NCBI RefSeq assembly: GCF_004137345.1
Contig: NZ_SDWV01000020.1
Span: forward strand, 1-64,000
Source: Nocardioides zhouii
GTDB taxonomy: Bacteria; Actinomycetota; Actinomycetes; Propionibacteriales; Nocardioidaceae
DNA length: 64,000 bases
Reading direction: 5' to 3'
Part shown: positions 41,073-51,004 of the stretch, piece after piece
Layout of the letters: each line of letters opens with the position of its first letter
Numbering within the stretch: the stretch's first letter is position 1
The notes under the pieces: model-generated
What the model saw: the letters and a program-made list of their open reading frames with translations, nothing else
Told to the model about the DNA's origin: nothing
Databases searched by the model: none
Translations under genes and position numbers: made by a program

Positions 41073-42179
41073 ATGACCGAGATCCAGCACGGCCTCGAAG
41101 GTGTGGTCGCGTTCGAGACCCAGATCGCCGAGCCCGACAAGGAGGGCTCCGCGCTGCGCTACCGCGGCGTGGACATCGAGGACCTCGTCGGCCGCGTGCC
41201 CTTCGAGAACGTCTGGGGCCTCCTCGTCGACGGCTCCTACACCCCCGGCCTGCCGCCGGCCGAGCCGTACAACATCGCCATCCACACCGGCGACGTGCGC
41301 GCCGACGTGCAGGCCAGCGTCGCGATGCTCGCGCCGATGCTCGGCATGGGCCAGACCTACGACATCTCCGACGAGCAGGCCCGCCTCGACCTGTCCCGCG
41401 TCGCCGTCATGGTGCTGTCGTACGCCGCCCAGTCGGCGCGCGGCCTCGGCAAGCCGGTCGTCCCGCAGGCCGAGGTCGACCAGGGCAAGACCCTCGCCGA
41501 GAAGTTCCTGATCCGCTGGCACGGCGAGGCCGACCCGAAGCACGCGCACGCGATCGACGCCTACTGGTCGTCGGCCGCCGAGCACGGCATGAACGCCTCG
41601 ACCTTCACCGCCCGCGTCATCACCTCGACCGGCGCCGACGTGGCCGCCGCGTTCTCCGGCGCCATCGGCGCGATGTCCGGCCCACTGCACGGCGGTGCGC
41701 CGTCGCGCGTGCTCGGGATGATCGAGGAGGTCGAGAAGCGCGACGGCGACGCGTCGTCGTACGTCAAGGAGCTGCTCGACAACGGCGAGCGCCTGATGGG
41801 CTTCGGCCACCGCGTCTACCGCGCCGAGGACCCGCGCGCCCGCGTGCTCCGTCGTACGGCCAAGGAGCTCGACGCCCCGCGCTACGAGGTCGCCGAGGCG
41901 CTCGAGAAGGCCGCGCTGGCCGAGCTCAAGGAGCGTCGTCCCGACCGCGTGCTCGAGACCAACGTCGAGTTCTGGGCGGCGATCGTCCTCGACTTCGCCG
42001 AGGTGCCGGCCCACATGTTCACGTCGATGTTCACCTGCGCCCGTACGGGCGGCTGGTCGGCCCACATCCTCGAGCAGAAGACGACCGGCCGACTGATCCG
42101 GCCCTCCGCCGTGTACGCCGGCCCGAGCACCCGCCCGGCCAGCGACGTCGAGGGCTGGAACGAGGCCTGGGGGAACTAG
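41073..42179 (+). CDS. citA: Citrate synthase, CitA (citrate synthase 2) type
   Basis: 368-residue citrate synthase, condensing acetyl-CoA with oxaloacetate. H206 (SGPLHGGAPS) and H246 (MGFGHRVYR) are the catalytic histidines. The third catalytic position, Asp in GltA-type enzymes (NVDFY), is E299 here (ETNVEFWAA), as I recall for the actinobacterial CitA subgroup. HMFTSMFTCARTGGWSAH and the C-terminal LIRPSAVYAGP fit the family. AAGGAG lies eight bases before ATG 41073. Its stop shares CTAG with the converging DUF393 gene. Confidence 0.92.
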   Translation: MTEIQHGLEGVVAFETQIAEPDKEGSALRYRGVDIEDLVGRVPFENVWGLLVDGSYTPGLPPAEPYNIAIHTGDVRADVQASVAMLAPMLGMGQTYDISDEQARLDLSRVAVMVLSYAAQSARGLGKPVVPQAEVDQGKTLAEKFLIRWHGEADPKHAHAIDAYWSSAAEHGMNASTFTARVITSTGADVAAAFSGAIGAMSGPLHGGAPSRVLGMIEEVEKRDGDASSYVKELLDNGERLMGFGHRVYRAEDPRARVLRRTAKELDAPRYEVAEALEKAALAELKERRPDRVLETNVEFWAAIVLDFAEVPAHMFTSMFTCARTGGWSAHILEQKTTGRLIRPSAVYAGPSTRPASDVEGWNEAWGN

Positions 42180-42544
42180 CGCTGGTCGATCGCGCAGGCA
42201 GGGGTCCCGCCCGGCAGCCGGGACCGGTTCGCGGCGATCCAGTGGTAGACGCGGCGGGCGAGCGGGTCGATCGGCCAGGTCCGCATGAGGCGCCCGACGA
42301 CCCGCCACGGGAGCGGACCGGTGCCGAGGATCGCGGCGAAGGCCCGGTGCCCGTAGTCCACGCGCCCGTCCGGGTGGACGTACGGCATCTCGACCACCGC
42401 ACGCTCTGCGTCGACGCCGAGGGCGGCCAGGTCGACCGCCTGGATCGTGGAGCTGTCGATGTCGACGCCGAGCCGCGGCACGAGGGCGGCGGTGCGCATG
42501 CAGAAGCCGCAGTCACCGTCGTTGAGCATCAGGCCGCGCTCCAT
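42176..42544 (-). CDS. DUF393 / DCC-family thiol-disulfide oxidoreductase-like protein
   Basis: 122-residue protein with LNDGDCGFCMRTAAL, the DxxCxxC opening (DGDCGFC) of the DCC family of predicted thiol-disulfide oxidoreductases. A later GHRAFAAIL and the C-terminal RVYHWIAANRSRLPG are also typical. Substrate unknown. TAGGCT lies six bases before ATG 42544, so it is probably leaderless. The stop codon overlaps that of citA on the other strand. Confidence 0.9.
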   Translation of the reverse strand: MERGLMLNDGDCGFCMRTAALVPRLGVDIDSSTIQAVDLAALGVDAERAVVEMPYVHPDGRVDYGHRAFAAILGTGPLPWRVVGRLMRTWPIDPLARRVYHWIAANRSRLPGGTPACAIDQR

Positions 42545-42553
42545 GGGACGAGC

Positions 42554-43222
42554 CTACGTCGGCGGTGCGACCGTCGGCGGAGCGACCGTCAGCGCCGCCT
42601 GGGCGGCGTACCAGGACGTGAGGCCCTTCGCGCCCTGCCGGGTCAGTGAGAGGTGCATGTGGTCGCGGTGCCGCAGCGTCGGTGAGCAGGTGCGCCGGTT
42701 GCGGCAGCCCGAGCTGAGGTAGCGCTTGGCGACGAAGCCGTCATACGCCGCGTACATCTGGTCGTCCCAGATGACGTACATGATGCCCATCCGCCGGGCG
42801 AGCGCACTCGGCTGGCCGGTGTCGTCCGGGGCGAGGAGCTCGTCGAGCAGCGCGGCGCCCAGCGCCTGGTCGGTCTCGCTGGTCGCGTCGAGGACCCAGT
42901 CGAAGGCTCGCGACTCCTTGTGCTCGCTGGTGCTCGACCCTTCGCAGGGCCGGGTGATCGCGCCGTAGCCACCGCCGCGGGCGACGAGCCAGTCGGCGAG
43001 CATGAGCACGCCCGGCTTGGGGTGGCGGCGACAGGTGGTCTGCGGCTGGTAGCCGGCGTACGGCTCGAGCGGCATCAGGTACGGCGCGGAGCTGGTGACC
43101 GTGCCGCGAGGCGAGGTGCCGGTCTCGTCGGCCGACGCGGAGGTGGCGCCGACCAGCAGGGTCGGCAGCAGGGCAAGGGTCGCCACGACCCTTGCGACGA
43201 CCCACGACGATCCGCGCACCAC
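42554..43222 (-). CDS. Secreted protein with M15-like metallopeptidase pattern
   Basis: 222-residue exported protein. A signal peptide (about 1-31, ending ATSASA) precedes a mature domain with four or more Cys and the potential zinc pattern SEHKESRAFDW (His and Asp) and RDHMHLSL (His-x-His region). This resembles D-Ala-D-Ala carboxypeptidase-like/ARB_07466-type C-terminal domains found in secreted actinobacterial proteins. A murein or peptide hydrolase role is inferred, not shown. A WDDQMYAAYDGF segment is typical of these proteins. The start is one of two adjacent GTG codons. Confidence 0.75.
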   Translation of the reverse strand: MVRGSSWVVARVVATLALLPTLLVGATSASADETGTSPRGTVTSSAPYLMPLEPYAGYQPQTTCRRHPKPGVLMLADWLVARGGGYGAITRPCEGSSTSEHKESRAFDWVLDATSETDQALGAALLDELLAPDDTGQPSALARRMGIMYVIWDDQMYAAYDGFVAKRYLSSGCRNRRTCSPTLRHRDHMHLSLTRQGAKGLTSWYAAQAALTVAPPTVAPPT

Positions 43223-43291
43223 GCGACCGTAGGTCGGCCCGCGAGGGCTCGTCCGGGCAACGCGTGAAGATCAGCGGTGTAGTTCGACGGA

Positions 43292-43786
43292 CTACTCGAC
43301 CACCGGGTGCAGGCGGCAACCGAACGTCCGGCTGAGGTCGGAGCCGCAGTAATAGCCGAAGCCCGGGACCGGCTCGTAGCCGGACGACGTGTAGAGCGCG
43401 ATCGCCTCCGGCTGTTCGAGGCCGGTCTCCAGCACCAGGCCCTCGACCCCGGCGGCCGCGGCGGTGGACTCGAGGTGGGCGAGCATTCGCCGGGCGATGC
43501 CGCGGCGCTGCTGCGCCGGCACGACGTACATCCGCTTGATCTCGGCCGTGACGTCGACGCCGAGTGCGACGACCGTGCTGCGCCGCCACGCCCCGGTGGT
43601 CACCGGCACGCCGTCGACGTAGCCGACGAAGAACTGTCCCTGCGGGTCGTCGAAGTCCGACGGGGTGATCGGCGACTCGTCGCGACCGCCGTAGCGGGCG
43701 ACGTACTCCTCCTGCACGGCCTCGACGAGGAGCTGCGCGTCGGGGTGCGTGATCGGCACCCGCTGGATGCGCAGGTCCGTGTCCAT
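43292..43786 (-). CDS. GNAT N-acetyltransferase
   Basis: 164-residue acetyltransferase of the GNAT fold. The core includes FFVGYVDGVPVTTGAWRR, the acetyl-CoA loop KRMYVVPAQQRRGIARRML and ETGLEQPEAIALYTSSGYEP. The substrate is unknown; the sequence resembles small-molecule rather than protein acetyltransferases. ATG 43786 is used. It is divergent from serC with 104 bases between. Confidence 0.9.
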   Translation of the reverse strand: MDTDLRIQRVPITHPDAQLLVEAVQEEYVARYGGRDESPITPSDFDDPQGQFFVGYVDGVPVTTGAWRRSTVVALGVDVTAEIKRMYVVPAQQRRGIARRMLAHLESTAAAAGVEGLVLETGLEQPEAIALYTSSGYEPVPGFGYYCGSDLSRTFGCRLHPVVE

Positions 43787-43881
43787 CCTGAGTCCCCCGT
43801 CGTACGTGGCAAAGCGGCGGATGTCAGGATAGGGACTTCTCTGACAGCGTCGTCAGGACCCACCGTTCCCGTTCCACGTGA

Positions 43882-45012
<1,131 letters not shown>

Positions 45013-45034
45013 CGCACGACCCCTGGGACGGGAC

Positions 45035-45065
45035 GAGGGCCCCGGCCGATGTGGCCGGGACCCTC
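45035..45065. terminator. Terminator hairpin between serC and the collagen-like gene
   Basis: GAGGGCCCCGGCC (45035-45047) pairs with GGCCGGGACCCTC (45053-45065), one mismatch, loop GATGT. It serves both converging genes. Confidence 0.8.
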
Positions 45066-45088
45066 GCAACCTCGTGAGCTCTTCTGGA

Positions 45089-46003
45089 TCAGCTGCCGAA
45101 CTTGTAGGTCTGGCCGTTGACCTCGGCCCAGCGGAGCAGGCTGCTCCAGTTGGTGCCGTCACCGCAGCCGTTCAGGATGCTGATGTTGACGATCTTCTTG
45201 GCACCGTGAGCGGCCATGTAGGACGACCACGGGGCCTCACCGGCCGGGTTGCTGCCCGCGTCGTCGTTGAATCGAGCGGTGCCGCTGGTGACGACCCACT
45301 CGTGGAACTCGCCCTCGCCGATGTCGTAGTTGGTGGGGGTGTTGAACTGCGTGTTGGGCGAGAAGGTCAGCCGGTTGGCCTGACCGCCGGTCGTGCCCTC
45401 GAAGAACACGCGCATGCTGGGAGCGCCCACGCCGGCCGTGTCGGTGTTGGAGAAGTAGCGGGCGTAGTAGACGAGGTTGTCCAGGGACGACAGCGGCTGC
45501 CCGTTCATCCCGGAGAAGTCGACGCGGGCGTAGTCGACACCGGCGGTGCCGCAGGCGCCCGGATTCGCGAAGGGACCTGCCATGATGCCGTCGCCGGTCA
45601 ACCTTGCGCCCGCCACGTCGGCCGCGCGCACCGTCCACGGGCCGTTGAGGTCGGAGACGTAGGTGACGCGGCTGTCGCCCTTGTCGCCCTTGGCGCCGGT
45701 GTCGCCCTTGGCGCCGGTGTCGCCCTTGGCGCCGGTGGCGCCGGCAGGGCCAGCCGGGCCCTGGACGCCGAGCTTGGCGGTGACCTCGGAGCTGAGGTCC
45801 TTGAGCTTGAGGGTGCGGTTCTTCACCTTGGTGGTGGTGACCGACCCGCGACCGAGGTCGCGCGCCTCGACGGAACGGTCCTTGATGTCCTTGCCGGTGA
45901 TCATGGCGCCGGCGACGGCGCCCGATCCGGCGCTGACGGCGAGCACGGCCGCGGCCGCGAGGACGACGACTCCGCGCGAGCGCGTGGCGTTGAAGTTGGG
46001 CAT
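45089..46003 (-). CDS. Collagen-like secreted surface protein A
   Basis: 304-residue exported protein. A signal-peptide region (RSRGVVVLAAAAVLAV then SAGSGAVAG) is followed by a conserved module (ITGKDIKDRSVEARDLG, VKNRTLKLKDLSSEVTAKLG), about ten Gly-X-Y triplets (GPAGPAGATGAKGDTGAKGD pattern), and a globular C-terminal domain of about 180 residues with three Cys. The triplet part is encoded by an 18-base tandem DNA repeat near 45672-45741. A paralogue lies at 51005-51955 with the same N-terminal half but a different C-terminal domain. ATG 46003 has AGGGGA upstream. A surface or adhesion role is inferred. Confidence 0.85.
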   Translation of the reverse strand: MPNFNATRSRGVVVLAAAAVLAVSAGSGAVAGAMITGKDIKDRSVEARDLGRGSVTTTKVKNRTLKLKDLSSEVTAKLGVQGPAGPAGATGAKGDTGAKGDTGAKGDKGDSRVTYVSDLNGPWTVRAADVAGARLTGDGIMAGPFANPGACGTAGVDYARVDFSGMNGQPLSSLDNLVYYARYFSNTDTAGVGAPSMRVFFEGTTGGQANRLTFSPNTQFNTPTNYDIGEGEFHEWVVTSGTARFNDDAGSNPAGEAPWSSYMAAHGAKKIVNISILNGCGDGTNWSSLLRWAEVNGQTYKFGS

Positions 46004-46133
46004 GCTGATGGGTCCCCTTCGTTCCAGGGCGGGCCTGATGCCCACCGCTGATCGTCACGCCGACCCATCCCAGCCCTACAGCCACCCCACAGGTCGACGT
46101 GACGATGGCAACGTAACCCTGATCACACCCAAT

Positions 46134-46150
46134 GTCAGGGGCAACCTGAC
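46134..46150. promoter_or_regulatory. Short inverted repeat in the divergent promoter region
   Basis: GTCAGG (46134-46139) and CCTGAC (46145-46150) are perfect inverted half-sites around a 5-base spacer, in the space between the collagen-like gene and the glycosyltransferase gene. A regulator site is possible; nothing more can be said. Confidence 0.35.
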
Positions 46151-46246
46151 GATTGATGCTCCCAGGTAAAGACTTGGCCTCACCCCTGCGGGTGTACGCC
46201 GCTTCAGTCACCCGGTGCGATCGGGGTCTGGGAGACTCCGACGGCC

Positions 46247-47284
46247 ATGAGGCTCCTCGTCTTCATCCCCAACCTCGCCGACGGCGGTGCGCAGCGCCAG
46301 TGCGTACGCCTCGTCAACGAGCTCGCCACGCGCGAGGGTCTGGATGTCGTGCTGGTGCGACACCCCGGCGGGGTTCACGAGTCGCAGCTCGACCTCGCCG
46401 GCATCGTCGATCGGCCACTCCCCGCGGGCCGCTCGCACCGCGACCCGCGCGCGGTGGTCGACCTGCGGCGCATCATCAGGGAGACCCGACCGGACGTCGT
46501 GATGACGTGGCTGACCATGGGCGACATCGTCGGACGGCTGGCCCTCGCGGGGCTCGGCCTCCCCTGGGTCATCGCCGAACGGGACTCGGCGCACCCGCCC
46601 GGGTGGCGCAGCACCATACGCCGACCTCTCGGCCGTCGCGCGGACCTGATCCTGGCCATCTCCCGCGAAGGGGCTGACTACTGGCGGACGGCAGGGCGGC
46701 CCGCGTCGCGTCCCACCGTCGTCGTCGACAACATTGTCGTCGCACCCCCGCCGCGGGCTCCGGCGGCCCGGGACACCATCGCCTTCATCGGTCGGCTGGC
46801 GCACCAGAAGAACGTCCACGTCGTCGCCCGTGCGATGGCGCTGAGCGCAGCCGCGCACCCGGACCTCCGGCACGTCATCGTGGGCCAGGGCGCACTGGAG
46901 AGCGAGGTGAGAGCCATCGTGCGGGACCACGCGGTGGACCTCGCCGGGTACGTCGAGGACGTCCACGCGGTCCTCGAACGGTCGCTGGCCGTGATCCTGG
47001 TCAGCCACCACGAGGGCCTGCCCAACGTGGTGCTCGAGGCGGTGACCCATGGCGTACCTGTGGTGGCCTCCGACCTGCCCGAGCACCGCGCCCTGCTCGG
47101 GCCGGACTACCCCTACTTCGTCGCGGACCGCGACTCACCCGAGGCCGTGGCGCAGGTCGTACGCCGGGTGGTCGCCGCACCCGCACCAGGAGCGCTGGAC
47201 CACGCCCGGGCACGGGTGGCGGCGATGACGCCGGCCGCGGTCGCTGACTCCTACCTCACTGCACTGGCGCCTCACACGCGATAG
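46247..47284 (+). CDS. Glycosyltransferase family 4
   Basis: 345-residue GT-B fold glycosyltransferase of family 4. The N-terminal domain starts RLLVFIPNLADGGAQRQCVR, and the donor-binding C-terminal domain has IAFIGRLAHQKNVH, YVEDVHAVLERS, VILVSHHEGLPNVVLEA (the EGxxxxxxE motif) and PVVASDLPEHR. It probably adds a sugar in surface polysaccharide synthesis together with the adjacent epimerase and flippase on the other strand. No signal peptide. Donor and acceptor unknown. Confidence 0.92.
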   Translation: MRLLVFIPNLADGGAQRQCVRLVNELATREGLDVVLVRHPGGVHESQLDLAGIVDRPLPAGRSHRDPRAVVDLRRIIRETRPDVVMTWLTMGDIVGRLALAGLGLPWVIAERDSAHPPGWRSTIRRPLGRRADLILAISREGADYWRTAGRPASRPTVVVDNIVVAPPPRAPAARDTIAFIGRLAHQKNVHVVARAMALSAAAHPDLRHVIVGQGALESEVRAIVRDHAVDLAGYVEDVHAVLERSLAVILVSHHEGLPNVVLEAVTHGVPVVASDLPEHRALLGPDYPYFVADRDSPEAVAQVVRRVVAAPAPGALDHARARVAAMTPAAVADSYLTALAPHTR

Positions 47285-48270
47285 TGCGCGCGGTGCCACT
47301 CGACGAAGGCGGCGACGCCCTCTCCCACAGGGGTCTGCAGCTTGAGGCCGGTCAGCGCTGTCAGCAGCCCGACGTCGGCGTGGGTGTCCACCACGTCGCC
47401 CTGCTGACGCGGGAGCAGGACCTTCTCCGCCACCGTGCCCAGGGACGCCTCGACCGCCGAGACGAGCTCGGTGACGAGCACCGGCTGCGAGCCGGCGACG
47501 TTGACCGTCCGCCACGGCGCGACCGGGCTGAGCGAGTCGCTCGCCGGGTGCGCCTGCCCCGGCGCCGGCGTGAGGGGGATCAGCGCCAGCACCGCGTCGA
47601 CGACGTCGGCGACGTAGGTGAAGTCGCGCATCAGCTGCCCGTCGCCGTAGAGCTCGATGGGCTCGCCCTCGAGGATCAACCGGACAAAGGTGAACAGGGC
47701 CATGTCCGGCCTGCCCCACGGTCCGTAGACCGTGAAGAGGCGCAGGCACGTGGTGGGGATGTCGAAGGCATGGGAGTAGGCGTGCGACATCGACTCCGCG
47801 CTGGACTTGGTCGCGGCGTAGAACGAGACGGGGAAGTCCGTGCGGTCGGTCTCCGCTGACGGCGGGAGCTCGTTCGCGCCGTACACCGAGGACGACGACG
47901 CGATCAGCAGGTGCGCGGGCGCCACGACCCGGCACGCCTCCAGCAGGTGGAGGGTGCCGATCATGTTGGCGCGGACGTACGCGCCGGGGTCGGCGAAGGA
48001 CGTACGCGCCCCGGCCTCCGCGGCGAGGTGGAGGACGACGTCGGGAGCCGTCCGGGTCAACCAGTCCTGGAGATCGGCGGCCTCGCTCAGGTCGAGCTGC
48101 ACGAACTCGAACTCGGGGTGCTCGAGCAGCAGGGCCAGCCGCTGCCGCGCCAGGTCCGGGTCGTGGCCGGTGAACGAGTCCATCCCCGACACCGCGTGCC
48201 CGTCCGCGAGCAGGGCTCGGGCCACGTGGAAGGCGATGAACCCGGCGGCTCCGGTGATGGCGATCTTCAT
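47272..48270 (-). CDS. NAD-dependent sugar-nucleotide epimerase/dehydratase
   Basis: 332-residue extended SDR enzyme: GAAGFIAFHVARALL dinucleotide loop, VLHLAAEAGARTSF, SSSSVYGANE, and the catalytic pair Y-x(3)-K in FYAATKSSAES. RLFTVYGPWGRPDMAL and YGDGQLMRDFTYV match UDP-glucuronate 4-epimerase-like enzymes. It likely makes a UDP-sugar (for example UDP-galacturonate) for the surface polysaccharide. Its end overlaps the convergent glycosyltransferase gene by 13 bases, and ATG 48270 overlaps the flippase stop (ATGA). Confidence 0.9.
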   Translation of the reverse strand: MKIAITGAAGFIAFHVARALLADGHAVSGMDSFTGHDPDLARQRLALLLEHPEFEFVQLDLSEAADLQDWLTRTAPDVVLHLAAEAGARTSFADPGAYVRANMIGTLHLLEACRVVAPAHLLIASSSSVYGANELPPSAETDRTDFPVSFYAATKSSAESMSHAYSHAFDIPTTCLRLFTVYGPWGRPDMALFTFVRLILEGEPIELYGDGQLMRDFTYVADVVDAVLALIPLTPAPGQAHPASDSLSPVAPWRTVNVAGSQPVLVTELVSAVEASLGTVAEKVLLPRQQGDVVDTHADVGLLTALTGLKLQTPVGEGVAAFVEWHRAHYRV

Positions 48271-49766
48271 GGCGTCACGTCCTGCCCGGTCCGGTTGCGC
48301 AGCCACCGGCGGGCGTCGGGCGTCAGGACGTACGCGTGGACGAGGGCCGTCGGCCCGGCCAGTGCGACCACCGACACCGCGATCTCGACGAGCGGGCCGG
48401 CGGGCGAGACGACCGCGCCGAGCGCCACGCAGGAGGCCAGGCCGACGACCACCGCGACGAGCCCGCGACCCGCTCCCGGCACGTGGGGCACCTGCTCCCG
48501 CGCGAGCCGGGGCGCCAGCAGGCTGGCGGGCAGCCGGGCGGCGATCAGGGCGACGTACATCGCGGTCGCGCTCTCGGTCTCGCGCAGCACCAGCCACGCG
48601 ATGACGACGCTGACCAGGAGGGACGACCCCACCCACATCACCATCCGCGCGACCTGGAGGCTCACGTCGAGGATCTGCGCGTCGGTGCGCAGCAGCATCA
48701 CCTGGGCCATCGCGACCACCATGAGGGCGTTGACCGGGTCGCCGAGGTAGTGCTCGGCGCCGACCCAGGCCGTCACGAAGGCCTCGTTGAGCAGCACGAT
48801 GGCCCCGCCGGCCACGACGATGATCGCGGCGTTGAGGCTCTTCGCGAGCGAGACCAGGCCGGCCGCCTCGGCGTCGCCGCCCCTGGCGAGCAGCCCGCCC
48901 AGGCTCGGCATCATCGCGCCCGTCGTGAGCATGCCGGCGCCGACCGCGAAGACCGTGGCGTACGACGTGATGGCGAAGGACGCCGCGAGCGCGGGCCCCA
49001 GCACGGCGCCGAGCAGCAGCAGCTCCGCGGACACCAGCACCCGGTCCACGGTCGCCCAGGCGAGCAGCCAGCCACTGAACCGCGACAGGCGGCCGATCTC
49101 ACCCGCATGCGGACGCGCGGCACCCCACCAGGCCACGCGACGGCCGGCGATCCACCACGTGGTCGCCCCGAGCACCACGCTGCCCACGACGGAGGTCACG
49201 GCCAGCGCGACGAGGCCGCCGGACAGCGACACGGCGACCACGGAGGCGACGGCCACGCCCACCGCCACTGCGGTCGAGGCGTACGCCGAGAGGTGCACGA
49301 GGTTGCTCCCCCGCAGGACCGCGTCGGGGATCCCGAGGACTCCGCCGACCACTGTGCCGACCGCGAGGACCGCCCCCACACCGAAGGTCAGGCTCGGGTC
49401 GGCGCCGTCGACCAGCCGGGGCAGCGCGAGACCGACGAGGAGGACGGCTGCGGCGAGCGAGACCGGCAGCCAGAGCAGCCACACCACCAGCGTCGCCCCG
49501 ACGTCGCGTCGGAGCTCGTCGCCCTGCACCTCGCCGTCGCGGGACGCGACGACCCACTTCAGCGCCTGGGTGGAGCGTCCGTCGGCCAACGTCACGAAGG
49601 TGAGGGCCTGCTGCGCGGTCTTCCAGATGCCGAACGCCACCGAGCCGACGGCCCCGAGGACGATCGGGTTGACCACGAGGCCGAGCAAGGCCAGCACGAG
49701 GAAGTTCGTGTGCAGGGCGACCGCGTGGCGCCGCGCCGTGCCCGCCCACCCGGCGACGGTCGTCAT
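48267..49766 (-). CDS. Polysaccharide flippase-like membrane protein (Wzx/MurJ-like)
   Basis: 499-residue polytopic protein with about twelve to fourteen helices, matching the MATE/MOP flippase fold of Wzx-type polysaccharide exporters (FLVLALLGLVVNPIVLGAVG at the start, then FGIWKTAQQALTFV). It probably moves lipid-linked oligosaccharide across the membrane. It is cotranscribed with the epimerase downstream. ATG 49766 is used; no strong Shine-Dalgarno. Substrate unknown. Confidence 0.85.
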   Translation of the reverse strand: MTTVAGWAGTARRHAVALHTNFLVLALLGLVVNPIVLGAVGSVAFGIWKTAQQALTFVTLADGRSTQALKWVVASRDGEVQGDELRRDVGATLVVWLLWLPVSLAAAVLLVGLALPRLVDGADPSLTFGVGAVLAVGTVVGGVLGIPDAVLRGSNLVHLSAYASTAVAVGVAVASVVAVSLSGGLVALAVTSVVGSVVLGATTWWIAGRRVAWWGAARPHAGEIGRLSRFSGWLLAWATVDRVLVSAELLLLGAVLGPALAASFAITSYATVFAVGAGMLTTGAMMPSLGGLLARGGDAEAAGLVSLAKSLNAAIIVVAGGAIVLLNEAFVTAWVGAEHYLGDPVNALMVVAMAQVMLLRTDAQILDVSLQVARMVMWVGSSLLVSVVIAWLVLRETESATAMYVALIAARLPASLLAPRLAREQVPHVPGAGRGLVAVVVGLASCVALGAVVSPAGPLVEIAVSVVALAGPTALVHAYVLTPDARRWLRNRTGQDVTP

Positions 49767-49884
49767 GCGTCGATCAGTACCCGGGGCACCGGCACAACCT
49801 AGGGCACCCGTGGCCCGTTCCGAGGTGACAAGCGTCCCATCCCCAGGGGTGGTCTGGCCCAGTGGAACCGAGGTCGGGAAGACC

Positions 49885-50880
49885 TCAGGTCGCGAGCAGC
49901 TTGAGCACGGCCCGTTCGAGCGCGGCCTGCCGCGCGTCCGCGGTGTCGTACGTCGCGCGCACCTTGATGGTGCGTCCGCGCTCGTACGCCTCGACGACGC
50001 GCGGGTCGACGTACGCCGTCCGCGCGAGGGTCGGGGTGTTGCCGAGGAACTCCGCGACCTCCTTCATCGCACCCGAGACGGCCCGCTTGCGCGACGCCTT
50101 GGTCTCCCCCGCCTCGTCGGTCTCGGCGAGCACGGCCGCCGCGATCACGGACGCGTGCCACGTGCGGAAGTCCTTGGCGGTCGCCTCGATGCCGAAGCAG
50201 GTGCGGATGTAGTCGTTGACGTCGCTCGCACCGAGGTCGCGCCAGCGCTTGCCGTCCTTCCAGGCCAGCAGCTCGTCACCGCCCCCGCGGCGGCGGCGCA
50301 TCACCTCGAGCGACTCGATCGCCGCCTTGTCGTCGATGTCGATGGTGTGCTCGACGCCCGACTTGCCGACGAAGTGGAACCGCAGCGCGCCCCCGTGCCG
50401 GGAGACGTGGTCCTTGCGCAGGGTCGTCAGGCCGAACGAGCCGTTGGTGTCGGTGTAGACGTCGTTGCCGATCCGGAAGTAGCCGAGGTCGAGCAGGCGA
50501 ACGGCGACCCCGCACGAGCGCTCGAGCGACATCCCCTCGGCCCCGATGTCCGCCAGCACCCGCTCGCGCGCCTTCGACAGCGCCTTGCCGAAGAGGAGGA
50601 TCCGGTCGAACTTCGCGGCGTCGCGGCTCGCGCGCCACTGCGGGTGGTAGAGGTACTGCTTGCGACCGGCGTCGTCGGTGCCGACGGCCTGCAGGTGCCC
50701 GTGGGCGTGGGGCGTGATCCACACGTCGGTCCACGCGGGCGGGATGACCAGGTCCTTGCAGCGCTGCACCTGCTCGGCGTCGAGCCGGTTGCCCTGCTCG
50801 TCGAGGTAGGCGAAGCCCTTGCCCGAGCGACGCCGCGACCAGCCCGGCTGGTCGGGGAAGGTGCGACGCAGTCGAGGCAT
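49885..50880 (-). CDS. DNA topoisomerase IB (poxvirus-type)
   Basis: 331-residue type IB topoisomerase that relaxes supercoils through a 3'-phosphotyrosine. It starts with RLRRTFPDQPGWSRRRSGKG, has the pentad segments (VRLLDLGYFRIGNDVYTDTN, GLTTLRKDHV, FVGKSGVEHTIDI, and FRTWHASVIAAAVL) and the nucleophile Tyr in TLARTAYVDPRVVEAY. Length is normal for bacterial members. ATG 50880 follows TAGGTT by seven bases, so it is probably leaderless. No partner genes. Confidence 0.94.
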   Translation of the reverse strand: MPRLRRTFPDQPGWSRRRSGKGFAYLDEQGNRLDAEQVQRCKDLVIPPAWTDVWITPHAHGHLQAVGTDDAGRKQYLYHPQWRASRDAAKFDRILLFGKALSKARERVLADIGAEGMSLERSCGVAVRLLDLGYFRIGNDVYTDTNGSFGLTTLRKDHVSRHGGALRFHFVGKSGVEHTIDIDDKAAIESLEVMRRRRGGGDELLAWKDGKRWRDLGASDVNDYIRTCFGIEATAKDFRTWHASVIAAAVLAETDEAGETKASRKRAVSGAMKEVAEFLGNTPTLARTAYVDPRVVEAYERGRTIKVRATYDTADARQAALERAVLKLLAT

Positions 50881-50951
50881 GCGGCCGAACCTACTGGCCC
50901 GGCGCGGGCCTGCCGCCACCCCGAGGGAGGTCCTCTCCTGCCGGGAGCAGC

Positions 50952-50986
50952 GGACGGCCCGCTGTGCCGTGCACAGCGGGCCGTCC
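50952..50986. terminator. Long GC-rich hairpin downstream of collagen-like gene B
   Basis: A perfect 16-bp stem (50952-50967 with 50971-50986) closes a 3-base loop. It lies just past the stop of the minus-strand collagen-like gene and is its probable terminator. Confidence 0.85.
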
Positions 50987-51004
50987 GTGGTGGTCGGACC
51001 TGGA

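Noticed and set aside
45672..45741. 18-base tandem repeats considered as a CRISPR-like array
   Set aside because: No unique spacers; they encode Gly-X-Y triplets of the collagen-like protein.
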